DNA of 57,715 nucleotides from Actinomadura hibisca NBRC 15177 (GTDB lineage: Bacteria > Actinomycetota > Actinomycetes > Streptosporangiales > Streptosporangiaceae). Positions 32,001 to 40,641 of the stretch are shown piece after piece. The position numbers were made by a program, and so were the translations under genes. The notes under the pieces were generated by a model that worked only from the letters and a program-made list of their open reading frames with translations, was not told the origin of the DNA and made no database searches. The stretch is taken from positions 1 to 57,715 of the forward strand of contig NZ_BCRO01000082.1 in the NCBI RefSeq assembly GCF_001552635.1, in the 5' to 3' direction. The first letter of the stretch is position 1. The number at the start of each line of letters is the position of its first letter.

Positions 32001-32327
32001 CCGGTCCGCCGCGGCGACCGGCCCGTTCTGCTCCTCGTCGAACACCGAGGGCCGCTCCCCGTGCACCAGGACCAGCGCCGTCGCCGCCGCCCCCACCGGG
32101 TCGGGCTCGCCGCGCAACCAGGCGCGCATCCGCTCCCCGATCTCCGGCTCGGTCTCCGCGCCCGCCGCCACGCCCTCGACGGTGCCCGACGCGGCGCGGG
32201 TCAGCTCGCGCAGCCACGCGGCGGCATCGGGATCGGGCTCAAGGGCGGGCACCGGCGGCCGGCCGCGCCAGGGGTGCAGATATGCCCGCCATTCGACGGG
32301 AATTTCCAGAACGTCCTGAGAGGTCAT
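29031..32327 (-). CDS. Large DUF4132-domain protein
   Basis: The 1098-residue cytoplasmic protein is mostly helical, with HEAT-like stretches in the middle (for example VARLMAGWLARHRKAGPIARRW, then ALRLLASCHTPDAVAEA) and a C-terminal DUF4132 region (about 830-1000) containing KLKFKGLKARARAKVEEIAAARGLT, LADRAVPHFGLD and DYGPRHFRLGF, as in E. coli YehI/MolR-type proteins. Biochemical role is unknown. ATG at 32327 begins MTSQDVLEIP; its ribosome site is poor. It is divergent from the LLM oxidoreductase gene. Confidence 0.82.
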   Translation of the reverse strand: MTSQDVLEIPVEWRAYLHPWRGRPPVPALEPDPDAAAWLRELTRAASGTVEGVAAGAETEPEIGERMRAWLRGEPDPVGAAATALVLVHGERPSVFDEEQNGPVAAADRRRFADAWAAEHGLAFAACAFAELSGLHYGWEARRQQPRPRVGLTARLVMVQAEGATRAYAGVTSVRVTDHLPWRTCWWGMGEDTLMLRLRTLLADAPDAEYEEAAERLAAHRVLAFQMMAASYLIPTRQDWMDECCSLRARLFAQDVARLQFLCSISTPAHVEAFHQRRGSLSPQELTMEILGTLLVGAGAAAWPMLEDSLSYYYHGTEQDRPERALLLEALTLLPAAEVFPLLVRYRAQKGIHPALHVAAGRHPVQAARGLAPIVAKGTTDSLAAAGVLEGWLRAYGSGPPAEIDELPADVRKVIDPYLRPRLPAADDLPELLVSPPWTRKGARPKPHTAPGLAAPAGRAAWEPGEREEWQGNVPFWSGAKDVAWDEIARTWAPEHVWHADGWLPPVIARFEEAALPVALAVARKAPVHHGHLLLPFLDVEVARLMAGWLARHRKAGPIARRWFERHGTATVPFLLPDAFGKATAERRAAEGALRLLASCHTPDAVAEAAAEHGDAVRTVLDLNPLDLVPARAPKIAWADPARLPQILLRDRRRALPDVAAGHVLTMLAISRPGDEYAGLETVRALCGPASLAEFSWSVYLRWQAEGAPTKDGWAMAQLGLLGDDATVRRLTPLIRAWPGESATARAANGLDVLAAIGTDVALTHLYGIARKLKFKGLKARARAKVEEIAAARGLTPDQLADRAVPHFGLDADGSMVLDYGPRHFRLGFNEQLAPFVIGDDGRVRKTAPKPTPTDDSELAPAAHALFVALRKDVKAVAEEEIRRLERAMVTGREWTPAEFAELFVAHPLLWHLVRRLVWQAGETPFRLAEDRTFADVDDDLLAVPDDARISLAHPLHLGESVKAWAELFADYEILQPFPQLGRPVHLLTDAERAATRLTRIEGMTADYGRMKGLSKGRWLSDDSGGWIARRDGNGHHLIAELSPGLGAYDGYSGYEQTFRAVRVAATPTAASDGTLTLDDLDPVIVSEAIADLTRPPA

Positions 32328-32460
32328 GACGCCACACCGTACGAGGGAACACCGACAACGCGGTCATGTTTGGGCCTTGTTTGCCGCCCGGCACGTGTAA
32401 GCCGCGCACTCCCGGACACCTTCCGCAGAGGAACGACGCGCCATTTCCGGGAGGACCCGC

Positions 32461-33426
32461 ATGAAGATCGGTTACAAGCTGTTCGCCGAGGCCTACCCGC
32501 CCAAGGAGATCGTCCGGCAGGCGGTGGCGGCCGAGCAGGCGGGGTTCGACTTCGTCGAGGTCAGCGACCACTACCACCCCTGGCTGGAGAGCCACCACCA
32601 TTCCGGCTTCGCCTGGTCGATGCTCGCCTCGGCCGCCGCGCAGACCTCCACCATCCGGCTGATGACCGGGGTGACCTGCCCGTTCGTCCGCTACCACCCG
32701 GCGATCATCGCGCAGGCCGCGGCGACCACCCAGATCCTGTCCGACGGCCGCTTCGTGCTCGGCGTCGGCTCCGGCGAGCGGCTCAACGAGCACGTGGTGG
32801 GCGGCGGCTGGCCGTCGGTCACCGTGCGGCACCAGATGTTCCGCGAGGCCCTGGAGATCATCCGGCTGCTGTGGACCGGCGGCTACCAGAGCTACGAGGG
32901 CAAGTACCTGGACCTGGAGGACGCCCGGGTCTTCGACCTGCCCGACGAGCTGCCCGAGATCATCGTGGCCGCGGGCGGGCCGCGCGCCGCCGAGCTGGCC
33001 GCCGACCTCGGCGACGGCATCTTCAACACGCTGCCCGAGCCCAAGGTGCTGGAGGCGTTCGCCGAGGCCGGGGGCAAGGGGCCGCGCTACTGCGAGGTGC
33101 CGCTGTCGTGGGCGCCGAGCGAGCAGGAGGCCGTCGCGTCGGCGCACCGGCTGATGCGGTTCGGCGTGACCGGCTGGAAGGTGCAGTCCGAGCTGCCCAA
33201 CCCGGTCAACTTCGAGGCCGCCACGAGCACGGTGACCGAGGACGACATGCGGGAGAACTTCGGCTGCGGCCCCGACCCGCAACGCCATCTGGACACCGCG
33301 CGGCAGTTCGTGGACGCCGGGTTCGACCATCTCACGCTGATGAACGCGGGCCCCGATCCGGACGGATTCTTCGATTTCTACCGCAATGAGCTGGCCGATC
33401 CCATGCGGTCGCTCACCGCGTCCTGA
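32461..33426 (+). CDS. LLM-class, probably F420-dependent oxidoreductase
   Basis: The 321-residue TIM-barrel protein belongs to the luciferase-like monooxygenase superfamily, in the subgroup close to F420-dependent glucose-6-phosphate dehydrogenase: IGYKLFAEAYPPKEIVRQAV, DFVEVSDHYHPW, GFAWSMLASAAAQT, GVTCPFVRYHPAIIAQAAAT and LGVGSGERLNEHV. These enzymes transfer hydride to or from deazaflavin F420 in the cytoplasm; the substrate cannot be read from the sequence. ATG at 32461 follows CGGGAGGACC. Confidence 0.9.
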   Translation: MKIGYKLFAEAYPPKEIVRQAVAAEQAGFDFVEVSDHYHPWLESHHHSGFAWSMLASAAAQTSTIRLMTGVTCPFVRYHPAIIAQAAATTQILSDGRFVLGVGSGERLNEHVVGGGWPSVTVRHQMFREALEIIRLLWTGGYQSYEGKYLDLEDARVFDLPDELPEIIVAAGGPRAAELAADLGDGIFNTLPEPKVLEAFAEAGGKGPRYCEVPLSWAPSEQEAVASAHRLMRFGVTGWKVQSELPNPVNFEAATSTVTEDDMRENFGCGPDPQRHLDTARQFVDAGFDHLTLMNAGPDPDGFFDFYRNELADPMRSLTAS

Positions 33427-33469
33427 CCGCGCCATGCGACGCCGGTCTCCGGCGCACGCCTCGGGGACA

Positions 33470-33498
33470 TTGGCTCCGGAAGATCGGACAGTTATGCT
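33470..33498 (+). promoter_or_regulatory. Promoter for the response-regulator gene
   Basis: TTGGCT (33470-33475), 17 bases, TATGCT (33493-33498), about 50 bases before the ATG. An inverted repeat CGGA...TCCG (33485-33501) spans the -10 and may be an operator. Confidence 0.45.
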
Positions 33499-33548
33499 CC
33501 GACCTTATACACGCCAATGACACCCCAAGGGCGAACGCCGGAGACCGC

Positions 33549-34127
33549 ATGAGCGTCGACGAAACGGCCCCACTCCGTGTTCTGGTGGTGGACGGCGACC
33601 CGCGCGCCCGTGCCACCGTGGTATCCCTGCTGGCCGCCAGCGACGAGCTGGAGGTCGTCGCCGAGACCGCCGGCGGCCCCGACGCGCTCGACCTGGCCGA
33701 ACGCCTGCGGCCCGACATCGTCCTGCTGGACGCCGGCGCCGCCCGCACCGGCCACACCGCGCCGCTCAGCCGCGCGGCCCGGGTGTTCGTGCTGGCCGCC
33801 CCCGACGACCGGGGCGCCGTCGAGGTCGCCGTGCGCGCCGGGGCCTGCGGGCACCTGGTCCCGGGCGACTTCACCGCCCGGGACGTGCTGCGCGGCGTGC
33901 GCGACGCCAGCCGGGTCAGCCTGGGCCTGTCGGCGCGCGAGGCCGAGGTGATGGACCTGATCGCCAGCGGCCGGTCCAACGGCGAGATCGCCCGCCAGCT
34001 GTTCCTGAGCGAGAAGACCGTCAAGAACCACGTCAACCGCATCTACGCCAAGCTCGGCGTGGGCTCCCGGGCCACCGCGATCGCCCTGTGGCGGGGCATG
34101 GTCAGCGCCCTGCCCGCCAAGGACTGA
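33549..34127 (+). CDS. NarL/LuxR-type response-regulator-like protein
   Basis: The 192-residue protein has a receiver-like domain (residues 8-120; LRVLVVDGDPRARATVVSLL, IVLLDAGAA with the presumed phospho-acceptor Asp) and a C-terminal LuxR helix-turn-helix (LSAREAEVMDLIASGRSNGEIARQL, then SEKTVKNHVNRIYAKLGV). The segment after the acceptor is shorter and lacks the usual MP motif, so the receiver may be atypical. No histidine kinase gene is adjacent, making this an orphan regulator. ATG at 33549 follows CGGAG. It acts as a cytoplasmic DNA-binding protein; targets unknown. Confidence 0.87.
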   Translation: MSVDETAPLRVLVVDGDPRARATVVSLLAASDELEVVAETAGGPDALDLAERLRPDIVLLDAGAARTGHTAPLSRAARVFVLAAPDDRGAVEVAVRAGACGHLVPGDFTARDVLRGVRDASRVSLGLSAREAEVMDLIASGRSNGEIARQLFLSEKTVKNHVNRIYAKLGVGSRATAIALWRGMVSALPAKD

Positions 34128-34265
34128 GCCAAGGAGAGGGCAAGGCTCGGGCCAAGGACCGACAGGTCACGGCCCCGTGAATCGATTCGCACTGAGTCCG
34201 CCCCGCCTGCTACTGTTCTTCCTGTCGCCGGGGAGTCCCGCCCAGCCGGGCCGCCAAGGCGACAC

Positions 34266-34338
34266 GCGCCGTTAGCTCAATTGGCAGAGCAGCGGACTCT
34301 TAATCCGCGGGTTCGGGGTTCAAGTCCCTGACGGCGCA
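34266..34338 (+). tRNA. tRNA-Lys (CTT), copy 1
   Basis: Acceptor GCGCCGT/ACGGCGC, D-arm GCTCAATTGGCAGAGC, anticodon stem GCGGA/TCCGC with loop CTCTTAA (anticodon CTT), T-arm GGGTTCAAGTCCC region. The discriminator is A34338; CCA is not encoded. Confidence 0.96.
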
Positions 34339-34383
34339 CCCGCCACCACGTGGCCACCCTCGTCACCGGGGTCAAGGTGACAG

Positions 34384-34456
34384 GCGCCGTTAGCTCAATT
34401 GGCAGAGCAGCGGACTCTTAATCCGCGGGTTCGGGGTTCAAGTCCCTGACGGCGCA
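34384..34456 (+). tRNA. tRNA-Lys (CTT), copy 2
   Basis: All 73 bases are identical to copy 1, 45 bases downstream. The 12-13 bases before each copy (CCAAGGCGACAC and TCAAGGTGACAG) are also related, showing a tandem duplication that includes a short flank. Confidence 0.96.
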
Positions 34457-34466
34457 CCGCAACGAT

Positions 34467-34495
34467 GGGCATTCGCGAGCACGACGCGAATGCCC
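34467..34495 (+). terminator. Terminator after tRNA-Lys pair
   Basis: GGGCATTCGCG (34467-34477) pairs with CGCGAATGCCC (34485-34495) across a 7-base loop. Confidence 0.85.
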
Positions 34496-34526
34496 GTCAC
34501 CATTTCCCGGCCCTTTCCCGGCGGAA

Positions 34527-34552
34527 AAGGCGCCCGGCGGGCCGGGCGCCTT
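34527..34552. terminator. Terminator facing the convergent methyltransferase
   Basis: AAGGCGCCCGGC (34527-34538) pairs with GCCGGGCGCCTT (34541-34552). It lies five bases from the methyltransferase stop and mainly serves the minus strand, with a TTCCTTT tail on the plus strand. Confidence 0.8.
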
Positions 34553-34556
34553 CCTT

Positions 34557-35357
34557 TCACTCCCCCGGTTTGCGGGCGACCGCGCACACCCCGAGGTCGG
34601 CGATCTCGTCGGCGGGCCCCTGCTCGGCGGGCTCCAGTTCGGGCCGCCAGCGGTACGGCTCGACCAGGCCCGGCTCGATGATCTCGAAGTCGCCGAACAG
34701 CGCGGTGATCTCGTCCCGGTCGCGCAGCGTGCCCAGCCCCATCGTCCCCTGGTAGGCCGCGGCGACCTCCCGCAGCGCCGGGAGCACGTGGCTGATCGTC
34801 AGGAAGCTGCCGGGCGCGAGCCGGTCGCGCAGCCGCGCCAGCAGCTCGGCGGGCTTGGGGTCGGGCAGGAAGTGGAACAGGGCCAGCGCGCTGACGGCGA
34901 CGGGGCGGTCGAAGTCCAGCGTCCGGGTCGCCTGCTCCAGGATGCGGTCGATGTCGACCACGTCGGAGTCGATGTAGTCGGTGGCGCCCTCCGGGCGGCT
35001 GGTCAGCAGCGCGCGGGCGTGGGCGAGCACGATCGGGTCGTTGTCGACGTACACCACACGGGATTCGGGGGCGACGCTCTGGGCGACCTCGTGCAGGTTG
35101 GGCGAGGTCGGCAGCCCGGTGCCGAGGTCGAGGAACTGCCGGACCCCGTGCTCGCGGGTCAGCAGGCCGACGGAACGTGCCAGGAACCTGCGGTTGGCCT
35201 GGGCCAGCGGCCGCAGTTGCGGGCAGATGTTCAGCACCTGCTGGCCGAACTCCCGGTCGGCGCCGAAATGGTCCTTGCCGCCGAGGTAGAAGTCGTACAC
35301 CCGGGCGGGGTGCGGCTCGTCGGTGCGCAGGTCCACAGGAGGCGGGGCGTCGGTCAT
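34557..35357 (-). CDS. SAM-dependent methyltransferase, Methyltransf_19 (DUF574) family, second copy
   Basis: The 266-residue protein opens with the family hallmark DEPHPARVYDFYLGGKDHF, then FLDLGTGLPTSPNLHEVAQ (SAM loop), VVYVDNDPIVLAHARALL and a long helical C-terminus ending in AVARKPGE. It shares the domain and much wording with the copy at 60-875 but is not a recent duplicate. Substrate unknown. ATG at 35357 with GGGAAG ten bases upstream is preferred; a GTG at 35366 sits too close to that ribosome site. Confidence 0.88.
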   Translation of the reverse strand: MTDAPPPVDLRTDEPHPARVYDFYLGGKDHFGADREFGQQVLNICPQLRPLAQANRRFLARSVGLLTREHGVRQFLDLGTGLPTSPNLHEVAQSVAPESRVVYVDNDPIVLAHARALLTSRPEGATDYIDSDVVDIDRILEQATRTLDFDRPVAVSALALFHFLPDPKPAELLARLRDRLAPGSFLTISHVLPALREVAAAYQGTMGLGTLRDRDEITALFGDFEIIEPGLVEPYRWRPELEPAEQGPADEIADLGVCAVARKPGE

Positions 35358-35502
35358 CGAGAGCACTTCCCGGGGGGGGCAGGGTTGATCATGGATGGCA
35401 GCAGCGTAGCGCCGATGATCCTTCCCGGCACCGGAATCGGGCCGCCACGGCTTTCACGAAAGACGTCCTTTTGCGTGGCCAATGAACTACACTCAGTGAT
35501 TT

Positions 35503-36837
35503 GTGACCCCCCATCACGGTCTTCATGAGCTGTTGGTCGAACGTGCCATCGAGCAGGGCGAGCCCCGGCGGGACTTCCCCGACGGCGACCCGCCCGCCGG
35601 ACCGCGCCCCCTGCCGCCGGTGCGGCTCGCCTCGCCCGCCGAACTGCTCCTGGCCGCCCGCCGGACCGAGCTGCACGCGATGGTGCGGGCGCTGGTCGGG
35701 TGGGTGCGCCCCGGCCGCGAGGTCGGGCCGGACGGCGGCCTGCCGCCCGACGGCTTCGCCGGCCTGCTCGACCATCTGGGCGACCGGGCGCGTCCGGCCG
35801 CCTCCGGGGCGGCCGGGCTGGAGCAGGCGGTGCGCCGGTTCTGGGACGCGCTGGTCGAGCACGGCCTGCTGCACGTCGACGCCGGACGCGGCCTGGTGTG
35901 GCCCGGCCCCGCCGCGGCCTCGCTCGACGACCCCCTCGCCGACGAGGCGCTGGAGGTCTGGCGGCGCTTCCTCATCACCATGGTCGACCTGTGGGGCGGC
36001 GTGGGCCGGGGCCGGGCGGCCGAGGAGGCCCTGACCGGCAACCTGCTGGTGTGCCTGTACGCACGCAACGGCTGGATCCCGCTGGACGCGCTGGCGGTGG
36101 AGTCGGCCCGGCCGCTCGTCGAGCTGCACATCGGCGCGCTGACCAACGCCGGGCTGGTCGAGCACGCCATGTTCGGGATCGGCGTCACCCCGCTGGGCCG
36201 CTACGTCTGCCGCGCCCTGCTCCAGGAGGCGAGCGGGCAGACGATCCCCGTCCTCGGCTCCTACGCGGGCGCCGACGCGGCCACGCTGCTGCGCGCGCTC
36301 ACCGCCTACCCCGTCGGGCTCATCCCGGAGGAGGCGGCCGGGTGGGTCGCCGAGCGCACGGTGGAGAGCGGCATCGCCGAGATCCGCGCGGCACTGACGG
36401 AGGTCGGCCCGACGGCCCGGCGCGCGGGGCTGGACCTGCTGGCCGGGACGTTCGGCGACACCTTCGGCCCGGCGGGCCGCCGCGCGCTGGCCGAGCTGGC
36501 CGCCGATCCGCGGCTGGGGGCGCTGGTGCGCGGCGTGCTGCCGGAGGAGGAGCGGGAGCGGGCTCCCGGCGCGGGGCGGGACGCCGACGTGTGGGCGCTG
36601 ATCGACCTGGCGGTGATGCACTTCGAGAAGGAGCCGCCCAGCGCGGAGTCGCTGCACGGGCTGGGGTACGTGCACGAGGACGTGGCGAAGATGGCGAAGC
36701 TGGTGGCGCTGTTCGGCGACTGCGACCATCCGGGCGGCCCGGGGGTGCTGGACGCGATCATCGCCCACCATCCCGACCCGCCGGTGGTGGCGGCGGCCCG
36801 CGCGGCGCGGGAACGGCTGCCGGGGCCGCCCGCTTAG
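35503..36837 (+). CDS. Hypothetical helical protein, 444 residues
   Basis: The product is cytoplasmic, Ala/Leu/Arg-rich and mostly helical with no recognisable catalytic motif. A central section (GNLLVCLYARNGWIPLDALAVESARPLVELHIGA, given here in parts: GNLLVCLYARNGWIPLDAL; LVEHAMFGIGVTPLGRYVC) resembles a winged-helix fold, and the C-terminal third looks like helical repeats with HFEKEPPSAESLHGLGYVHEDVAKMAK omitted here beyond HEDVAKMAKLVALFG. GTG at 35503 is the first start in frame. It faces the unknown membrane protein and the two stop codons overlap (TTAG). I do not recognise the family. Confidence 0.65.
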   Translation: MTPHHGLHELLVERAIEQGEPRRDFPDGDPPAGPRPLPPVRLASPAELLLAARRTELHAMVRALVGWVRPGREVGPDGGLPPDGFAGLLDHLGDRARPAASGAAGLEQAVRRFWDALVEHGLLHVDAGRGLVWPGPAAASLDDPLADEALEVWRRFLITMVDLWGGVGRGRAAEEALTGNLLVCLYARNGWIPLDALAVESARPLVELHIGALTNAGLVEHAMFGIGVTPLGRYVCRALLQEASGQTIPVLGSYAGADAATLLRALTAYPVGLIPEEAAGWVAERTVESGIAEIRAALTEVGPTARRAGLDLLAGTFGDTFGPAGRRALAELAADPRLGALVRGVLPEEERERAPGAGRDADVWALIDLAVMHFEKEPPSAESLHGLGYVHEDVAKMAKLVALFGDCDHPGGPGVLDAIIAHHPDPPVVAAARAARERLPGPPA

Positions 36838-38069
36838 CGGTCGTCGGGGGGCGGCTCGTCGCCGTGGATGTGGATCTCGATGTTGTAGGCCTGGATGGCG
36901 GGACCGTGGACGGTGCCATGGAAGTCATTGCGGAAACCGGCCCTGACCTGCGACGCGGAACCGACGTCCTGTTCATCGAGCAACCCCGCGCGGACCCGCG
37001 CGTTCGCCTCGCGGGCGCGGCGGGCGAGGCTGCGGGCGGCCAGCAGCGCACAGCCCAGGAACATTGGGACCAGTCCACGGTCGAGCATGCCGAAGACGTT
37101 GGCACGGACGGTGGCCGCCTCGTAGGGCGAGAAGCCGCCCCACGTCAGGTCCTCCAGCAGCCAGGACAGCGCCTGCCCGAAGCCGGTCGGGCGTCCCGCG
37201 CACGAGCCGGAGCACGCGGCGCGCTCGACGTCGGCGACCATGTCCGCCTGGACGAGCAGGATGACGGCGATGGCCAGCGCGAACAGGAGCAGCCCTCCGG
37301 ACATGCCCGCGTTAGTGCGGTCCTCGCGGTGGGGCCGTCCCGTGCCGAGGACGAGGACCTCTTCAATGCCGACCCGCCGAGAGAGCACGTGCGCGCGGAG
37401 GGCGTAGAGCGCTGACGTGCTCGTGACCCGCACCGCGTCGCAGAGAACGGCGACCTTGGCCTCTCCCCCGGCACGTTCCGTGACGGCAGCGGCCATCGCT
37501 TCGTCGCCGGGGCCGTGCCAGAGCTCGACCGTCCAGTTGTCCGTCAGGAGACCGGCCAGAGCCTCCCTGGTCTCGCGGTCCTTGCCGTGCCAGCCCTCCA
37601 GGCCGCGTAGCAACCACACCAGGTTGCTCGCCGTGTAGAGGGTGATCAGAACGCCCACGTACACCATGACCAGCAGCGCGAGCACGAGCGCCGCCCAGCG
37701 GCCGGGCGTTCCGGCGAACAGGCCGAGGACGAGGGCGAGGGCGACGCCCAGGGTCGTGCCCGCCGGGACCATCAGAACCAGCAGGTCCCACCAGCGGTCG
37801 GCGGCCTCCAGGAGCCGGACGCCCGCTCCCCCGGCCCGCCGGGAGCGCAGCGGCGGGCGCAGCACGGCGAACGCGTCGCGTCCCCGCCACACGAGCCGTC
37901 CGCTGCGCCCCGCCGTATAGAGCAGCAACCAGGCCGGGGGCCGCGACCGGTACAGCAGGCCGTTTCCGCGAGGGCGCAAGCTCCGCAGCGCGGCCCGGCC
38001 CCGTTCGGCTTCCCGGACGGCTTTGGCCGCCGCCCGGCAGTCCCGTAGGGACGGCGGTGTGTCGTCCAC
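36834..38069 (-). CDS. Hypothetical membrane protein with two hydrophobic hairpins
   Basis: The protein of about 411 residues has a basic N-terminal part, a pair of membrane helices (about 90-145: WDLLVLMVPAGTTLGVALA, then WAALVLALLVMVYVGVLITL), a soluble middle domain (LWHGPGDEAMAAAVTERAGG; EEVLVLGTGRPH), another helix (LLLFALAIAVILLVQADMV), a fourth segment (VPMFLGCALLAARSL) and a hydrophilic tail with VHGPAIQAYNIEIHIHG. That tail resembles the GPxxQAxxI motif found at the ends of many actinobacterial proteins of conflict or signalling type. The start is uncertain: GTG 38069 avoids overlap with the upstream gene, while GTG 38114 would overlap it by 20 bases; neither has a good ribosome site. 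Confidence 0.62.
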   Translation of the reverse strand: MDDTPPSLRDCRAAAKAVREAERGRAALRSLRPRGNGLLYRSRPPAWLLLYTAGRSGRLVWRGRDAFAVLRPPLRSRRAGGAGVRLLEAADRWWDLLVLMVPAGTTLGVALALVLGLFAGTPGRWAALVLALLVMVYVGVLITLYTASNLVWLLRGLEGWHGKDRETREALAGLLTDNWTVELWHGPGDEAMAAAVTERAGGEAKVAVLCDAVRVTSTSALYALRAHVLSRRVGIEEVLVLGTGRPHREDRTNAGMSGGLLLFALAIAVILLVQADMVADVERAACSGSCAGRPTGFGQALSWLLEDLTWGGFSPYEAATVRANVFGMLDRGLVPMFLGCALLAARSLARRAREANARVRAGLLDEQDVGSASQVRAGFRNDFHGTVHGPAIQAYNIEIHIHGDEPPPDDR

Positions 38070-38094
38070 GAGACCAGCATGGGGCAAAAGCGCG

Positions 38095-38888
38095 CTACGG
38101 CGTGAGGAGGCCACCGAGGCGTTCTGCGAAGGCGTCGGTGCGGGTGCCGAAGCCGCCGTGGCCGCCGGGGAGCAGGACCGGCTCGACGTTCAGGCGCTCG
38201 GCGATCGCGAGGGTCGCGCGGTGGGGCGGCTCGTCCCCGGACGTCTCGCCTGCGGCCAGCACGAGCGGGGCCTCGCGTAGGGCGTCCAGGTCAGGGGTGT
38301 AGCCGCTGAACGACGGGACCTCGTAGCCGGCGAAGAAGTCCATGTTCTTCTCCATGCGGCCCATCATCTCCAGCACGTCGGGGTGGGGCTCGCCCTGCGG
38401 CTCCTCGTCGGACATGCCCATGGACGTGCCGAAGACGTGCATCGCCGCGCCCGCGCCGCCGGTGGCGTAGGCGTCGCGGATCTGCTCGACGACCGTGCGC
38501 CAGTGCGCGGCGTCGGGGAGCAGCTCGAACGCCGGGGGCTCGTGGGCGATGACGCGGCGGACCTGGCCGGGGTGGCGGACGGCCAGGTCCAGCGCTATCA
38601 GGGCGCCGGAGCTGTTGCCGAAGACGTGGGCGGGCTCGTCGGTGACGACGGACAGGAGGCGGTGGGCGTCGTCGGCGTGCGTCTCGATGCGCTGGGGCTC
38701 GTCCGGACCGGCCAGCGGGCTGCGCGAGTTGCCGCGCCGGTCGTAGGTGACGACGGTGAAGCGGTCGGCGAGACGGTCGGCCAGGGCGGAGTAACCGGCG
38801 GCGTCCATGATGCCGCCGCAGATCAGGAGCAGGACGGGGCCGGTGCCGCGGGTCTCGTAGTGGAGGGTCGCGCCGGGGACGTTCAGGT

Positions 38889-38892
<4 letters not shown>
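38095..38892 (-). CDS. Alpha/beta hydrolase
   Basis: The 265-residue protein has the hydrolase-fold signature: VLLLICGGIMDAAGYSALA (oxyanion region), VVTYDRRGNSRSP, nucleophile elbow FGNSSGALIALDLA (Ser as nucleophile), and a C-terminal LLPGGHGGFG histidine. It should cleave an ester or related bond in the cytoplasm. ATG at 38892 has AAGGA five bases upstream and overlaps the stop of the ECF42 sigma gene, so translation is coupled to it. It is the third gene of the YCII-ECF42 operon and may be a target-type or effector enzyme of that system. Confidence 0.9.
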
Positions 38893-40114
<1,222 letters not shown>

Positions 40115-40118
<4 letters not shown>

Positions 40119-40480
40119 ATCTCCGTCCCGGCGTCGTCCATGATCGGCCGGACCTCCATGGCGCCGCCGAACCGGACGTCGGGCCAGCGCGCGGCGATCT
40201 CGGCGGCCCGCTCCGGAGTTTCACAGTCCACCGCGATGTACCCGGCGAACACCTCGCGGGACTCCAGGAAGGGCCCGTCGGTGACGGCGGGCAGGCCGTC
40301 GCGCAGCCGGACGGTGCGGGTCTGCGCGGGGTCGGCGAGGGCCTGGCCGCCGACCAGCTCGCCGGACTCGGTGAGCTCGCGCATGATGGCGTCGACCTCG
40401 CCGAACAGGGCGGTGCGCTCGTCCTCGGTCAGCTCCTCCAGGAACCCGGGCCGGTTGTAGATCAACAGCATGTACTTCAT
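40115..40480 (-). CDS. YCII/DGPF-family protein, partner of ECF42 sigma factor
   Basis: This 121-residue protein shows the family pattern: MKYMLLIYNRP, GGQALADPAQTRTVRLRDG, VTDGPFLESREVFAGYIAVD and a C-terminal VRPIMDDA. The phrase TDGPF is the DGPF hallmark. Such proteins are co-transcribed with and are expression targets of ECF42 sigma factors; their chemistry is unknown. ATG at 40480 follows AGAGGAG. It is first in an operon with overlapping stop/start codons leading to the sigma factor and the hydrolase. Confidence 0.93.
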
Positions 40481-40520
40481 GGGTACCGACTCCTCTGTGC
40501 TCGGGCGTTGGACGATCAGG

Positions 40521-40548
40521 GGTCGGAGCCGCTGACACGTTCTCGACG
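40521..40548 (-). promoter_or_regulatory. Candidate ECF42-type promoter of the YCII operon
   Basis: Read on the minus strand, CGTCGA (40548-40543) and CCGACC (40526-40521) are 16 bases apart, about 40 bases upstream of the YCII start. TGTCGA-like -35 elements are reported for ECF42 autoregulated promoters; here five of six positions fit. Assignment is tentative. Confidence 0.35.
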
Positions 40549-40641
40549 TCCCCCGCGAAAAAACTTCTGAGGAAATTGTGGGCCCTCGGAACCGTCGGGG
40601 TGACGTGCCATGCTGCTGGCAACGGCACCCCGGAGGCCCGC

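Noticed and set aside
34266..34456. tRNA-associated integrated element (attL/attR pair)
   Set aside because: The two tRNA-Lys copies are full genes only 45 bases apart with no integrase or phage gene nearby.
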